Shown: positions 22,214 to 35,408, counted from the stretch's first letter. The stretch: 64,000 nucleotides of DNA from Raphanus sativus (GCF_000801105.2 NC_079516.1:4774001-4838000); one strand, 5' to 3'. Numbers and translations are program-made. The notes: generated by a model not told the origin, from the sequence alone.

Positions 22214-25112
22214 ATGGGTAGAAATTTCTCTCTCTCTTGCTTGTTTCCCGCTAGTGTTTTTGGATTATGCTTGTGTAGTTGTATTGTGTGTGATCGGATG
22301 AGAATCATGTGAAAACAGATCCGTTCAAGGACTCGTCAAAGCAAAATTTATCAATAGGGAATCCCGGGGGATCTTCCACTGCTCATCCCAGTCCACATGT
22401 CTCCATAGGCAAACAGGTTTGCTGATCTATTTCTAAGATTCTCATCATCAGGCTAAACCCCAATCTCGTTCGTGGTTTTTCTTTCCTGCTTACTCTGATC
22501 ATTGAAATGTTGAAATGTTTGGTAGATTGTACAAGGTTATAGAGAACTGTTTACACACTTTATATCATTTCCATTAGCCATATACCCTGATCTGCGAGAA
22601 AAGGTTGAGGCTTTTCGGAATTCTATATTGGGTGACAATAAGGATAAGAAACCTTTGAAGTTTCAGAGCACTTTGGATGGTAAGATCAAACAAAACAAAA
22701 ATAAACAAACTAATAGTGTAGAGTTTAATATAGAATTTGTTTTCGTGACATGACATGCCATCTTTGACATTAACAGAAATGGGAATCGAAAAGAGGATGT
22801 TTATTTCGCCAAATAGTTTACACTTGACTGTGGTTATGTTAAGGTTAGTAAACAAGGAAGCTGTGGATGCAGCTCAGGATATCCTTAAGGTAGAGTTATG
22901 AGATATTGTATGCATCTTTTATAGGACTGTTTGATGATTGAGGTCTTTGTCCTTTTTCATGAAAATTAAGAGTATCTCAGAGAGTGTGATGCATGCTTTG
23001 GATAACCGTCCTGTCTTCATACGACTTAAAGGATTGGTACGATGGAACATCTTTGGATTTACGTTACCACAATATTTCTAGTGGCTTGAAATATAAACTT
23101 TGACTTAACCCCAATGGTTCGCTTTGTATGGTTTTCTCTTGTTAAGAATTGTATGAGTGGATCTTTAGACAACACCCGCGTCCTCTATGCACCTGTTGAA
23201 GAAGTTGGGAATGAAGGTCGACTTCTAAGGGTTTGTCGCATCCTAATATAGATCTAAGAGCTTATCCCTTATATTATTTGAAAAAACACTACAATATTTG
23301 AGATGTGCATGTGCATCACTATAATAATTCTTAGGATCCCATACAATTAGATTAGTCCATCTGAATATATATTATGTTTTTCATTAAATTAATCATATAC
23401 TTAATTATTAATTTACAAAAATATTTTTTTCTTTTAAATAAAATTTATGGAATTATCTAATGTGATTAAAATATATATAACAATTAATAATTTTGAATAA
23501 TAAAGTTTTGATAACAATTTATGTATTTTCTATCATTTATGTTTAATTTTATATTATTAAAATAAATTAAACATTCACATTAACCATATAATAAAAAGTT
23601 CTGTATATGTTATATTTTCATTTTTAAAAAACAACAAAAATTAATAAAACTGTTCAAAGTTTCTCATTGATTTTTTTTTTTTGCGATCAATAATTTGATT
23701 TTTTATAAAAAATACAAATCATCTTAAAATCATATGAGTTCGAAGTCTTATTAATAGATATTCATATTAAAAACTATATATATATATATATATATTCCAT
23801 TTAAATTAAACTATCTACTATATAAAAATAGATAAAAATTTTAAATTCCAAAATTTTCATTGAAAAAGTATTGAGAATTTAATATTTTAATTTCAAAATT
23901 TACATTAATTTTTTAAATTATAAATTAATAAAACTATTAAAAGTCTCATAATGAAAAAAATTCAATAATTGGTTTAAATTTTTGTTACAAAATAAACAAA
24001 TGATCATAAAACCGTATGAGTAGGAAACCTCAACAATATACTATATATCTATTTATTAAATTTATTTTAAATCATAAAAATAGATTAAAATTATTATTTA
24101 AATTTATTTACCAAAATAAGTGTAAATAGATAACACTACTTGTTTTATTTATGTTTTCGTGCCTTTAATTATTTATGTACTAATTACTGAATTTTCAATT
24201 ATTTGATATATATTTATAATTTCTTAATATGTAAAAGAACACAAATAAATAATAATTTATAAAAATATTTGTATATAAAAGTACTCATTTATTCAGATCT
24301 TAATCTAGTTTTTTTTGTCAGCATCTACAAAACCGGTTCCAAATCTCTCTAAAAAATTGAAGTAATCTAGTTATTTATTATTGTCCCTTTGGTTTAAGAT
24401 AAGTCGTGCTTAGTAAAAAAGTTTCTAAAGTATTGGCTGAGAACATCATTTCATTTAATGCAAAATTTCTATATAGAGCATATTTAAAGGAATTTTTCTG
24501 TGAAACTTTTGTTTTACAAAAAAAAATTGTATTATTTCATTGCAAAAATTCCGTAGTAGTTAGACATGTTGATTTCATTTGGTGATATGACATACAAAAC
24601 GCTAGTCACGGCTCTCGATAGACACATGAAGTTATATCCTAGTCTTTGTTTGCAAGATCTGTCGAATTCTTTAACTCCTTAATTCAGATATTATCATCGA
24701 TGCATTTGCGAATGCTGGATTTGCCGGGAGAGATGCAAAGCTATACTTGAAGGTAAATGCTTTTATTCTTTACTCTTATTATTTACTCTTTTGCCTTTTG
24801 AGTATTCTGTTGTATTAGAAACTGAAAAATCCTAGTTTACTAGGAGAAAGACGATGATCGAAGTAATATATCATCAGCATTTCCTTCATTATTGTTCCTT
24901 TTATATTGCAGCTACATGTCACGCTGATGAATACAACCTACAGATGGGATGAAAGGAAATCAAATACATTTGATGCACGAGAGATACACAAAGAGTGTGG
25001 AGAAAAAGATTGGGGTGAATATCTAATCAGAGAAGCTCAGATCTCAAAACGGTTTTGGTATGACGCGGGCGGCTACTTCCATTGCTGTGGTTCACTACCA
25101 TTTCCACATTAA
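22214..25112 (+). CDS. 2H phosphoesterase, LigT/AKAP7-like (copy 2)
   Basis: The eight exons mirror copy 1 exactly: 22214-22217, 22319-22416, 22526-22679, 22777-22889, 22971-23036, 23147-23234, 24688-24752 and 24912-25112, about 262 residues. All exon lengths equal those of copy 1 except the last, one codon shorter. Both catalytic motifs remain (SLHLTVVML and KLHVTLMNTTY). The frame is open, so the gene is probably functional or only recently impaired. Intron 6 has grown from 125 bp in copy 1 to about 1.45 kb through AT-rich insertions. The exon 6 donor (TTT|GTCGCA) is poor, which could reduce correct splicing. Confidence 0.8.
23270..24380. mobile_element. AT-rich insertion in intron 6 of copy 2
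   Basis: Intron 6 of copy 1 reads straight from AGAGCCTATTTTTCC into TCCCTTTGGTTTAAGATAG. In copy 2 about 1.1 kb of very AT-rich DNA separates the same flanks. It contains a TA microsatellite near 23775 and a TTTTTTTTGTCAGCATC block. I see no terminal repeats or coding sequence, so the class is unknown. Confidence 0.5.
24403..24628. mobile_element. second small insertion in intron 6 of copy 2
   Basis: About 225 bp interrupts the copy-1-like sequence TTTAAGATA|GACACATGAA; GATA occurs at both junctions, consistent with a short target duplication. Non-coding, class unknown. Confidence 0.45.
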
Positions 25113-28100
25113 GTGACACTGAAAAGGATAAATATCCACTCCACAGATTCCTTGTCAGGACTCAGGACTCTGACCAGTGATTCAGTGGTAATATCGAATA
25201 TGTAATACATGTGTGTGTGTATGTAACCAACCAATCATAGCAATTGGTAAATGTGGCTTGTGACATTATGTTGTGATTTACACATCATATATAATATGGT
25301 TTGCTATACTTAAATATAAATAACTTTTAATATCTTATTGATTAAATTTTTCCTTCTATTAGTTTTCTATGAATCATCAAACTTGTTATAACAAGGAAAC
25401 AGTTTGCATTGAACCGGCCACAGTCTCAACTCTCAAACCTTTCTTTCTGCACAGGTTTGAGTCCCAACAGTGGTGGTGGACACATGATTTTTTTACCTTG
25501 ATCATAGTATAAAATAAATATTTTTTTATATAATTCATTGTATAATAATATTTCATTAACAATATAATAAGAAAACAAATATATAATATTATAAAATACT
25601 TTTTAATGTAAAGTTTGATTTTATGGTTGAAAAATATTTTTTAGTGTTGAAAATACACTAAATATATTGTTATGGTTTGGAGATGTCCTTACAATAAATT
25701 ATATTAGGATAATATCCGTGTTGAATGAGGATTATGTTTTTGTTTTAAAATTTGAGAAAATAATTTATTTTAAATATACATTGATTTTTTTTACAAAATT
25801 GATTATTTAAGTGTATAAAATTGGTAAACCATCTTTGGTTGTAAATATTTTGAATTTAAATTTTAATGAGTTGAATATAAATTCATGCTTTTATTTTATT
25901 ATTATTTTCAAATATTTTTGCGGACAATTATATACTTTTTATATGAATTAAATATTTAACTTGCATTTTGGATGTACTTTAAGCGTATGAGATATGTTAT
26001 TTTTCTTGAATGACTCGTTTAAATTTTCACGATTTTCTTTGAAATTGGAACAAAATTATTATCTTAAGAACACTTAATACTCATATGATAGTTTGCCATT
26101 GAGACAAAAGAATTAGTTATAGTATAGAGATTACACTAGAATTTAATCTTTTATATAATTTAAGTGATCAAATTTTTATTTATAATTTTGTTGATATAAA
26201 TTTATATAGAACATTTTATAAAACTTAATTTGATAGTTTACAAAATTTGTGATAAAGTATATTATAGTAATTGTTTATTTTAAAGTATATATTTTTAAAT
26301 TTGAATATTTATAAAACAACACATAACAACAAATAATCATTAATTGCATTTTTCATTTTAGATTATAATATATACATCGTTATATGTATAATTATAATTG
26401 ATATAGTTTAAGAAATCTTACACAAACTATGAATATATATGATAAATAAATACTTATTCGAATTAAATATATATTTCTAAAACATGAAATATTGGTATAT
26501 GGATATTATTATTTTATTGAAATGGATAAATTTAGAATATTATACATATATTATTGCACATACATTGATATGAGTTAGGAAAATTTATTTCTTGTTATAA
26601 AAATTGATAATTATATAAGATATTTATATAAATAGATTTCCCAATTTAAAAATGTATCCTTTTAAAAATATTATTTTTATATGTAAATATTATTATCTTA
26701 TTTGAATTGAAAAAAATTAGGATGATTTAATAACAATTTAAACAATCAAGCATTAGTTTAAAACTTATTTTTTTGATTGGCTATTACGCTTATAGTATTG
26801 AACTGATATTAATAAAGGGTCAATTTTAATTGTAATAATATTTTGATAGTCCAAAAACTTGTTGATAAAAAATTCATTTTAAATATAGTAGATCTGACTA
26901 TTTTACTTGTCTCAGCTGATACTGGTTCGTGTGAACTCTTACAGCTTTGGAAAGTTATTGAATCCTGATCGGGTGATTGTGGTGGGTGGTAAAAGGTCGG
27001 GGCTGGTACGCTAACATGTTTCAGGTTCGATACATCTGCTGTATGAAACTAAGTCACAATTATTCTGATCATTTTATATGAATATGAGTCTATGTTTTAG
27101 GGCTCATTATTCAAATCCGGAGGAAATATGGTTTATCTGTGGAGTGTATCTTTTTCCACTTTTTGAAAATAATTTGGGTCTTTCCATAGATCTGAGATAC
27201 ATCCAAGTTAATAAAAAAAAGTTTATTGAACCCTTTTGTTTGTTAACCAAAGTGTATCCAGTATCCGGTTTGGTTTGTCTTGGTCTTTCTTCAATAAACC
27301 CTGCCAAAACGGTCTTATACCTTTCTTTTAATTCAGCCCTCTTGTATTTTAAAAAAGTTGTTGACTAGCGATGGATGAGCTAATGATCGAGTTGAAGGGT
27401 TCTTAATAAATAAATACATGTATTGAACATGTTCGTTGTAAACATTGTTAATTATAAGACTAAGAGCATCTTTATTATAGGCTATTAATTAGTAATGAGT
27501 TAATAATCAAGTCAACAGATATAAAACTGGAAAGATTCTTGGGCATGGAAGCAAGACAACGAATATGAAGCTTATTAAACTTTTAAGATGTATTATTCCA
27601 CCGGCCTACAACCAATCACAAAACCTTCGTTGGATATACTGTATTATATAGCTATGGATAAGTTAAAAACGTGCTATCATTCAACTAACTAAGCTTATGT
27701 AGAGATATAGTTAATTAGGAGAATAATGATCCCTTCGGTCTAAATTAAACGACGTTTGGTGTATTTGGTAAGGTGGCAGCAATGTACCTTGTAATGATGT
27801 ATTGAGTTTCTTAAATTAGTAAGAGCCATAAGAGTTTAAGAAAAGTGTATATAGACGTAAAACAATATCATCACATATCTTTCCCATCTCAACATTACAT
27901 AGGTAGTTCAAAAAAAAAACATAACATAGGATTTGATTAGTTTTGAAAAAAAAGAAACTGAAAACTTTATTTCTAGTAATTCTGAGATAGATTAAAAGTG
28001 GATGCATATATCTCTAACGTATAATCTAATATAACAAACAACCTTTTGTACATTATTAACAAAAAATTTACATTTACCTTATATTCTTACTAAATTGTGT

Positions 28101-29520
28101 AAAAATGATGTTTTGCAACAGTTAGACAGATCTCCTTGTAAAAAGAATTCACACGCAGTTTTCTATTTTCCTATGTAGACACTACGATCTTTTCCATGGT
28201 TACCTCCTCAAACTAACTTATTTGGATCCATTTAATTAATAGGGAGATTAATGCACAAAGTGATGGTTTAGTTTTGTTGATCGTTAGACAACAAATATAT
28301 CTCGATAGCTTTTGGATTCAATAAGAGTACAAGTGTACAAAGTGAATAAAGATATGCGTGAGAAAGTTCATAGCATGGGTAAGTAAATAGTGGATGGACC
28401 CAGTAAAACATTGTGAAATGGAATATAATCATAGACGAGTCACATCTTCATAATCTGATCATTTCACTAGGAAAAAAGATCATGTCACATGCAACCACCT
28501 CATATTTTGGCACGTCTGTCACCCATCACATTGATTACAGCTCACATTTGTCCCTCCTTAGGTTTTTTTTTTTGGTAAAGATCTCCTAGTTTTGTTCGTA
28601 TCCATTTGTTTTCTTGTCACTCTAGTCAAAAATCTCATATTTGTGTTCCATCTTTTTTTGAATTTTGAAAGTTCCTCTGTTTTTTTTGGTCCACCACCAC
28701 CCTTATTTCAATAACTTTAAACCGGCCACTACTTTAAAACCGGCCAATGTTACTAATATGAGAAAATTTGATCCAAATAGTTGACTAATTTTTGAGATCA
28801 TGCAGCCGCTCTATATAAAATATTACCAAACCATTTGTTTTTATATAACAAAAACTGATATATAGATCAAAAGTCACTAGAAAACTATAAAATATAAATT
28901 TTATTATTCAAAATATCATATCTTTGAAAGATTTCCCAAATACACAAACTTTAGATCTAAGAAGAGTCTTTGAAACTTTAAAAAGAGTAGCTGATTCAAA
29001 TACCCTTGGTAATTGTTTTTTTTTTATAAATTAAAAGTTCAAAGTATTGTGAAAATTTTAGATTTTGGTGGTATTTTGAAAATCAAAACATAAAAGTAGT
29101 ATTTTGAGATTTTTTGTCCTACATATATAGTTTGAAACTAATGAGCTTAAAAATTATTAGAAAATCATATTTCGATTGATTATGTTATTATTTCATTTAC
29201 TAGTGTTACTCTGTAGTTTTTTTTTGTCGACGTTACTCTGTAGTTTCGATAGAGATATCCAATTATTTTGTGTCATACAATAACCACAAATAGGTCATGA
29301 ATTATTTTGTGTCTTCTTTTCTGGAGTGTTCCACTTAAATTTCAACATTTTAATCTTTTTAGGGAACTTCCTATCACAAGTCCAATAGCTATAGAGAAAT
29401 GGAAACACACATGAAATCATTTACTAATGTGTGTGTCCCACTCCCACCCACAACAAAAATAAACTCATAATTTAAAAGATTAGTTTAAAATATATTGTGC
29501 ATGAATATATATGGCGAGAC
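25113..29520. other. intergenic, AT-rich, no gene recognised
   Basis: The first 200 bp match the 3' flank of copy 1. The rest is low-complexity AT-rich DNA. The paired ORFs near 27078-27368 (+) and 27107-27307 (-) overlap antisense and show no known motif. The last 1.5 kb should hold the TIP2;1 promoter. Confidence 0.5.
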
Positions 29521-29524
29521 TCCT

Positions 29525-29534
29525 ATATAAATAG
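29525..29534 (+). promoter_or_regulatory. TATA box of TIP2;1
   Basis: CCTATATAAATAG is a near-consensus plant TATA box about 95 bp before the start codon at 29622, leaving a leader of roughly 65 bases. Confidence 0.7.
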
Positions 29535-29621
29535 AGAATATCATCTAAAAGGTCTTATCATCTTCTTCATTAAGCAAAAAAAAAACCCCTTCAAACGTCT
29601 ATTCATTCTTCATCTAAAACA

Positions 29622-30951
29622 ATGGCAGGAGTTGCCTTTGGTTCTTTTGATGATTCTTTCAGCTTGGCTTCTCTACGAGCTTACCTTGCTGAGTTCATCT
29701 CCACTTTACTATTTGTCTTCGCTGGTGTTGGCTCAGCCATTGCCTACGGTTCGTAACTATATAATATTTTATAATCTGTAACAATGGGTCCATTATACTT
29801 AATGAATGTGTCACATTTGTGTATATAGCGAAACTAACGTCTGATGCGGCTCTTGATACGCCGGGACTTGTCGCCATCGCTGTGTGCCATGGTTTCGCCC
29901 TCTTCGTGGCGGTTGCAATCGGAGCCAACATCTCCGGTGGCCATGTGAACCCAGCCGTTACTTTTGGCCTTGCTCTCGGAGGTCAAATCACACTCATCAC
30001 TGGAATTTTCTACTGGATCGCTCAGCTTCTCGGCTCCACCGCCGCTTGCTTCCTTCTTAAGTTCGTCACCGGTGGCTTGGTATGTCCTCTTAACAACGTC
30101 CTTATTAGTATAATAAAATCACAGTTTGTATTGGATCACTAGTACAGCCTACAAAAACAACACAAAATGTTCACATTAAAAACAAGAATAAATCTGCCAG
30201 TTATATTAATTCTCCACTAGTGTGTATCTCAAAAATTAACTCTTAGGAAACAAAAAAAATTTATGTCTTTTTAGCTTTGCAGAGTCAACAAGCAAATCTA
30301 ATTAGATTATTAATTAGTTTACAATATAACAAGTTTGAACGAAAGAAAAGAGTTTTCTCAATTGTTATTTTGTCCATTTCTATAGTTTCTGTTAACTATA
30401 TATTAGACACATGATTTGTTTAAAAGTTGAAGTTATATAATATTGCAAGTTTTTGTCTAATTCAAAGGAACATTATTTGAGTTTTTTTAGGTTGCTTTCC
30501 CCTAGTATACAATTCTTGAGTCTGTTAATTAATTATCAGAAACTAATGAAACAAACGCTTAAACTATGGGAAAACGCAGGCGGTTCCAACACACAGCGTT
30601 GCGGCTGGAGTAGGAGCCATTGAAGGAGTAGTGATGGAGATCATCATCACCTTCGCTTTGGTCTACACAGTCTATGCCACCGCCGCTGATCCCAAGAAAG
30701 GTTCGCTTGGAACCATCGCTCCTCTCGCCATTGGTCTCATCGTTGGTGCCAACATCCTCGCCGCTGGTCCATTCTCAGGTGGATCCATGAACCCAGCACG
30801 TTCCTTTGGACCAGCTGTTGCAGCTGGAGACTTCTCTGGTCACTGGGTCTACTGGGTGGGACCACTTATCGGTGGTGGACTCGCTGGACTTGTCTACGGA
30901 AATGTCTTCATGCCTTCTTCCGAACATGTTCCTCTTGTCTCTGAATTCTAA
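29622..30951 (+). CDS. tonoplast intrinsic protein TIP2;1 (delta-TIP aquaporin)
   Basis: Three exons, 29622-29748, 29829-30079 and 30580-30951, give 249 residues, the family's length. Both half-helix pore motifs are intact: NPA at residues 83-85 ([12 protein letters not shown]) and at 197-199 ([12 protein letters not shown]). The aromatic/arginine filter is of TIP2 type: His63 in helix 2 (AVCHGFALF), an Ile in helix 5 ([11 protein letters not shown]), Gly before the first NPA, and Arg200. This filter lets TIP2 proteins pass ammonia as well as water across the vacuolar membrane. The N-terminus [14 protein letters not shown] and C-terminus VPLVSEF match delta-TIPs. It is divergent from nothing nearby; the next gene points towards it. 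By synteny it is At3g16240. Confidence 0.96.
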
Positions 30952-31111
30952 GCAGAAATGTAATGATTCTTGTTTTGTTTTCTTTGTCTCTCCATATGTT
31001 GTTTGGTGTTTGGTTTGGTTTGGTTTCGTTGTATGAATATCATTTAATGGAAACCTGTTTCGTTATTAATAATCTTTATATATAATCATTTAGGTTTATC
31101 TAAATAGCTAG

Positions 31112-31760
31112 TCTATCTTATTAAAACAAAAAAATTCTGTTGAACCTAACATTTATTTTGTAAAATTTTAAATTAAATACACCTTTTTACTTTATAGTTA
31201 AACCTACATTAAATCACTAATGTTTCTTTCTTTATACTACTATCCATGTTTCCAAACAATATACTTATTTCTTTATGCTACTATCAATGTTTCCAAACAA
31301 TATATTTTTTATACTACTATTAATGTTTTCAAACAATACAATAATTAATCTTATTTATTTTATATCTATCATTTTCTCTTTAAAATTTTGTAGAAATGTC
31401 ATAATTTCATAAATTACAAAATAATGAACTTTAAAACTTGGATTATAAGATTACAAATGATGAAACTATTACAATTTAAATCCAATTAGATTACATATCG
31501 GTCATCCATCAGTTCAATCGGTTAGTCTCAGGTTTTACTGATTTTTTTTAATATAAATATTTTAGACACCTAAATTGAATTGTCAGATCTCCGGATTAAC
31601 CGGTATAATCACAATCAAGTTGAATTTAAAAACACTGATTTAAATTCAAAAATATTTTAAATACACACTCTTTAAAAATTACCAAAATATTTGTCAAGTT
31701 ATTAGTGAAATTTTTCATCGTAAAATATTCTACGCTTCCAAAGCGCGGATCAAAGTCTAG
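31112..31760 (+). mobile_element. non-autonomous Helitron
   Basis: The 5' end TCTATCTTATTAAAACAAAA is the usual TC-starting terminus of Brassicaceae Helitrons. The 3' end AAGCGCGGATCAAAGTCTAG has the CTAG terminus preceded by a GC-rich stem-like stretch and is followed by T, as expected for A/T insertion. About 649 bp with the familiar internal block ACTACTATCCATGTTTCC repeated three times, and no Rep/helicase gene. It lies between the 3' ends of two convergent genes. Confidence 0.8.
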
Positions 31761-31847
31761 TTGTATGGTTAAATATCGACGAAAAGACTAAAAATAACTC
31801 GATCGTTATTGTTTCATGATCTAGACAATAACAAATGGATCGTACTT

Positions 31848-33017
31848 TCACGTAGAACTTTCGGGATCATCAATAGGTAAATTCTTAGGGATGTTCCATT
31901 CATGAGCTTTCCACTCTGGCAATTGTTGTATGACGACCTATTCAATAGGTTATTAATTTAAATTAGTCACATGTATTAAAACTTGTACATTACTAATCTA
32001 TACTATATACTATATAATAGAGATTAGAGAAAGAGAGAGGTTATATAATATTTACCAATCCGGTTGAATCTGGATTTCCCACGTTGGTTTGACAAGCTAG
32101 TCTCCAATTTTTTGGTTTCTGAAAAAAACATTTGTTATATTAAACTGTAACCAAAGGATACAAGATTGCAAAATAGTAGTTACAAAATAAGAACATACCC
32201 TTTTGAGTTTCTCCTTTTCAATGTCAGTTCGTGGGTTGAGAAGCTCCTTTCCATTTACAATCTGCAAAGAACATCCATCAATATTCCACGATAAAAAAAA
32301 TATAGATTTATATACTAAATCATCATTTAATTATTATTTTTTAAAACAACATTGCTTATAATTAAGCTTATTGGTATACCTCGACCATGCATGTAGCGCA
32401 GGTTCCTACTCCTGCGCAGTTTGACAAGGGCTTACTCTGCGAAGTTAATGACACATGAAGATGACACTCCAAACACAATCTGACTAAGAGAAACAATCAA
32501 ATCGAGGGAAAGAAAAATCATACATAAGGACCATAGAGTTCGATGTTAGAATCCAACATTATGTCTCTAAGTTTCTGTCCACCGCACGCTCTTCTCCAAT
32601 GCACGTCCGGTGTCCCGTCCGGTAGCAACACCGACTGAAAAATTAAATTATAGTAGCACAATTACTTAAATTTCTACTATTAATTAACCATCCATTCAAA
32701 ATCCACCTCAGAACATCTTTTAACAATACATATAACTAATAACAATATTATTAAATAGTTCGTTAAGAGTGATGATCACTACTTACATGGACGAATGCAA
32801 AATCGACAGCAGGAGGTTCATCACTCGGCTCATCTACGACTGGAGGCTGGCTTGTTGGTGCGGTGCTTATGGCTCGGATAGTTTTGGCTCTGATGGCATT
32901 GTGTTTTGAGCGTAAGAAGGACGACTTGGGGTTACTAAGTTTGGTTTTGAGGCTAAAGATATGATTTTGAGATAGAGAAGCTACTAAGCCAGAACCATTC
33001 AACTGTACACTTCCCAT
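31848..33017 (-). CDS. PnsB3/NDF4, 2Fe-2S ferredoxin-like subunit of the chloroplast NDH complex
   Basis: Six minus-strand exons, 33017-32787, 32634-32524, 32436-32380, 32261-32199, 32118-32056 and 31937-31848, all end on codon boundaries and give 204 residues, the length I recall for Arabidopsis NDF4 (At3g16250). Residues 1 to about 50 are a Ser/Lys-rich, acid-poor chloroplast transit peptide. The ferredoxin-type cluster ligands are Cys121, Cys127 and Cys130 (NCAGVGTCATCMVE, spacing C-x5-C-x2-C) and Cys163 (LACQTNVG). The protein belongs to subcomplex B of the photosynthetic NDH complex in the thylakoid, which runs cyclic electron flow around photosystem I. The C-terminus (QQLPEWKAHEWN) is conserved in the subunit. 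Intact. Confidence 0.95.
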
Positions 33018-33404
33018 AGTCTTGCTTTCTTTTCTTAAAAATGATCAAAAGAATAAAAAGGGTTGAGACTTTTAATTCGGATAATGTTTTATATCACTTC
33101 TTGAGGTTTCTATGGAAGTGTGTGGTGCCTCCTCTATCCCTTATCCGCTGTACATGCGACGGTTTAGTTAATTGGTTAACAACATTATATGACAGTACCG
33201 GCCTTTTCTATATAGCTTGTACGTAAAAGAAAAATACATATGATGGATAGCTATTACTAATTGTGAATTTGTTTTGGAACCTTATCTATTATCATGATTA
33301 AGAGTGTCACAATTCATCTTTCCGTTTGTAGGTTTTCAAAACTTCAGTTATAAATAATTAAATTAAACTTGCTATTTTCGATTTGATAAAATGAGTATTG
33401 TTTC

Positions 33405-34879
33405 TATTGGACTTTTTTCAAGTTCATGTCCAACTCTATATTGTCCACGATTAATACGATATTGTTCATTTTGGATCGAAGCAGTAAAGCCCGCATGGAT
33501 TTAGTTTTGGGCTCTTTCCCAAAAGGACTCATACTAATCAGAATTTGATATCTTTTTATATACTAGACATTATTTGTCTAAACTTCCAATGTGTGATTTT
33601 GTTTGCATTCATAACAAACCTCCTCTCAAACCAAGTACCACATGAACCCTTGGTTTTCAACCTCCAGCGAAACCTTGCACACGTCACGTACCGCCGTAGT
33701 CACCAACGAGACTCTTCACCTAACCCTTGTTATCCCATTATGATTTATTCACCTAACCCTTACTGCACCATTAGGACATTCACCATCTAACCCTTGCAGA
33801 ACCATTAGGAATATCCACATAATCTTGTATCATCGTTAGGGAGAGACTATCGATATAAGTCTCCAGCACCACTTAATAGCACAGTCATCTTGAGAATTCT
33901 CTTCCCACAACCGAAGCTTTCAGGATCTTTGACTGGCCTTTTCGAACCCGTCTTTCCCATCGAAGTGGATGCTCTTCGAACTTAAAGGGTATTTTGGTCT
34001 TCTTACAGATGTTTGTCATCCCAGTTCTGATACCAATTATTGGGCTTTTTTCAAGCTCATGTCCAACTCTCTATTGTCCACGATTAGTACGATATTGTCC
34101 AATTGTTGGGCTTTTTCAAGCCCCATGTCCAACTCTTCGGCAAACGATTAGTATGATATTGTCCACTTTGGGCCCGTAGGCAAACCCCACAAGGATTTGT
34201 TCTTGGGTTGTTACTCCCAAAAGGCCTCATACTAATCAGAGTTGGACATCCCTTTATATACTAGAAATTATTTGTCTAAACTTCCAATGTGGGATTTTGT
34301 TTGCATTCACACCTTGGTTTTCAACCTCTAGCGAAACCTGACACACGTCTTGTACCGCCGTAATCACCAACGGGACTCTTCACCTAGCCCTTGTTACACC
34401 ATTAGGATTTATCCACCTAACCCTTACTGCATCGTTAGGAATATCCACCTAATCTTGTATCGTCGTTAGGGAGAGATTTTCGATATAAGTCTGCGGCACC
34501 ACTTAATCGCGAAGTCACCTTAAGGATTCTCCTCCCACAACCGAAGCTTGCAGGATCTTTGACTGGCCTCTGCTATGCACACGTCCTTCTCATCGAAGTG
34601 GAGGCTCTTCGAACTTGAAATGTATTTTAGTCTTTTTGCAGATGTTTGTCATCCCGGCTCTGATACCAATTGTTGGGCTTTTTTAAGTCCCATGTCCAAC
34701 TCTTCGGCAAACGATTAGTATGATATTATCCACTTTGGACCCATAGGCAAACCCCACATGGATTTGTTCTTGGGTTGTTACTCCCAAAAAACCTCATACT
34801 AATCAGAGTTGGACATCTTTTATATACTAGACATTATTGTCTAAATTTCCAATGTAAAACTTTGTTTGTATTCGTAACA
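33405..34879 (-). mobile_element. TRIM retrotransposon tandem array (three LTRs, two internal regions)
   Basis: Read on the minus strand, each internal region starts next to a primer-binding site complementary to initiator tRNA-Met: GCTCTGATACCA at 34657-34668 and TTCTGATACCA at 34024-34034 on the plus strand. LTRs of about 209 bp begin TGTTGGGC and end GTAACA; they lie at roughly 33405-33616, 34104-34312 (preceded by a partial duplicate at 34038-34100) and 34671-34879. The whole array is bounded by the 5-bp duplication GTTTC (33400-33404 and 34880-34884). There is no gag or pol, as expected for terminal-repeat retrotransposons in miniature. Sharing one target duplication, the array probably arose by unequal recombination between LTRs. 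Confidence 0.85.
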
Positions 34880-34884
34880 GTTTC

Positions 34885-35400
34885 TTTTTTTTTTATCCAA
34901 AAGTTTTAATAGGTAAACTATTTGTTCATTATTGTTGTGGTTACGATCTATTCAAAGATGGAAAATATAACCAACCAATCTTTTTCTACAGTTTAAAATT
35001 CGTATTCGGTACACAATTTACGGTTTGATATAGACAAGTATGTGGTCTGATTTTTTTTATAAAACTTGAATATGTAAAAGTTACATGACAAAAATTGATG
35101 TCAGGAGTAATCATTCGGTTTCTATGAGTATAAAATCGATTGTCGTAAAGTTTCATGATGGCCACACTTACAGGTCTAAGGATGGATGACAAGCCTCTAG
35201 TTTTAATGGGAAATCGTGGTTTCATTTCATACAACTTTTAAATTATGAATTCTTAACATTTTAGAACTGATTGATGTCCCTGACTCCCTGTTTAGGGTTA
35301 CAAGCATTTACGTTTTGTCTTACGTTTAGTTTGTGGTTTAAAAAGAGATCTTGGTTTGGTTACTAACTTACTCGTTACAAATATCAGTGCAAGTCTACCC
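34885..35400. other. intergenic, nothing recognised
   Basis: AT-rich spacer. The minus-strand ORF near 34986-35234 has no motif or splice partner. Confidence 0.45.
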
Positions 35401-35408
35401 GGTAGACC

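Noticed and set aside
27078..27368. Overlapping plus- and minus-strand ORFs
   Set aside because: Mutually antisense, no recognised motif and no supporting splice structure.
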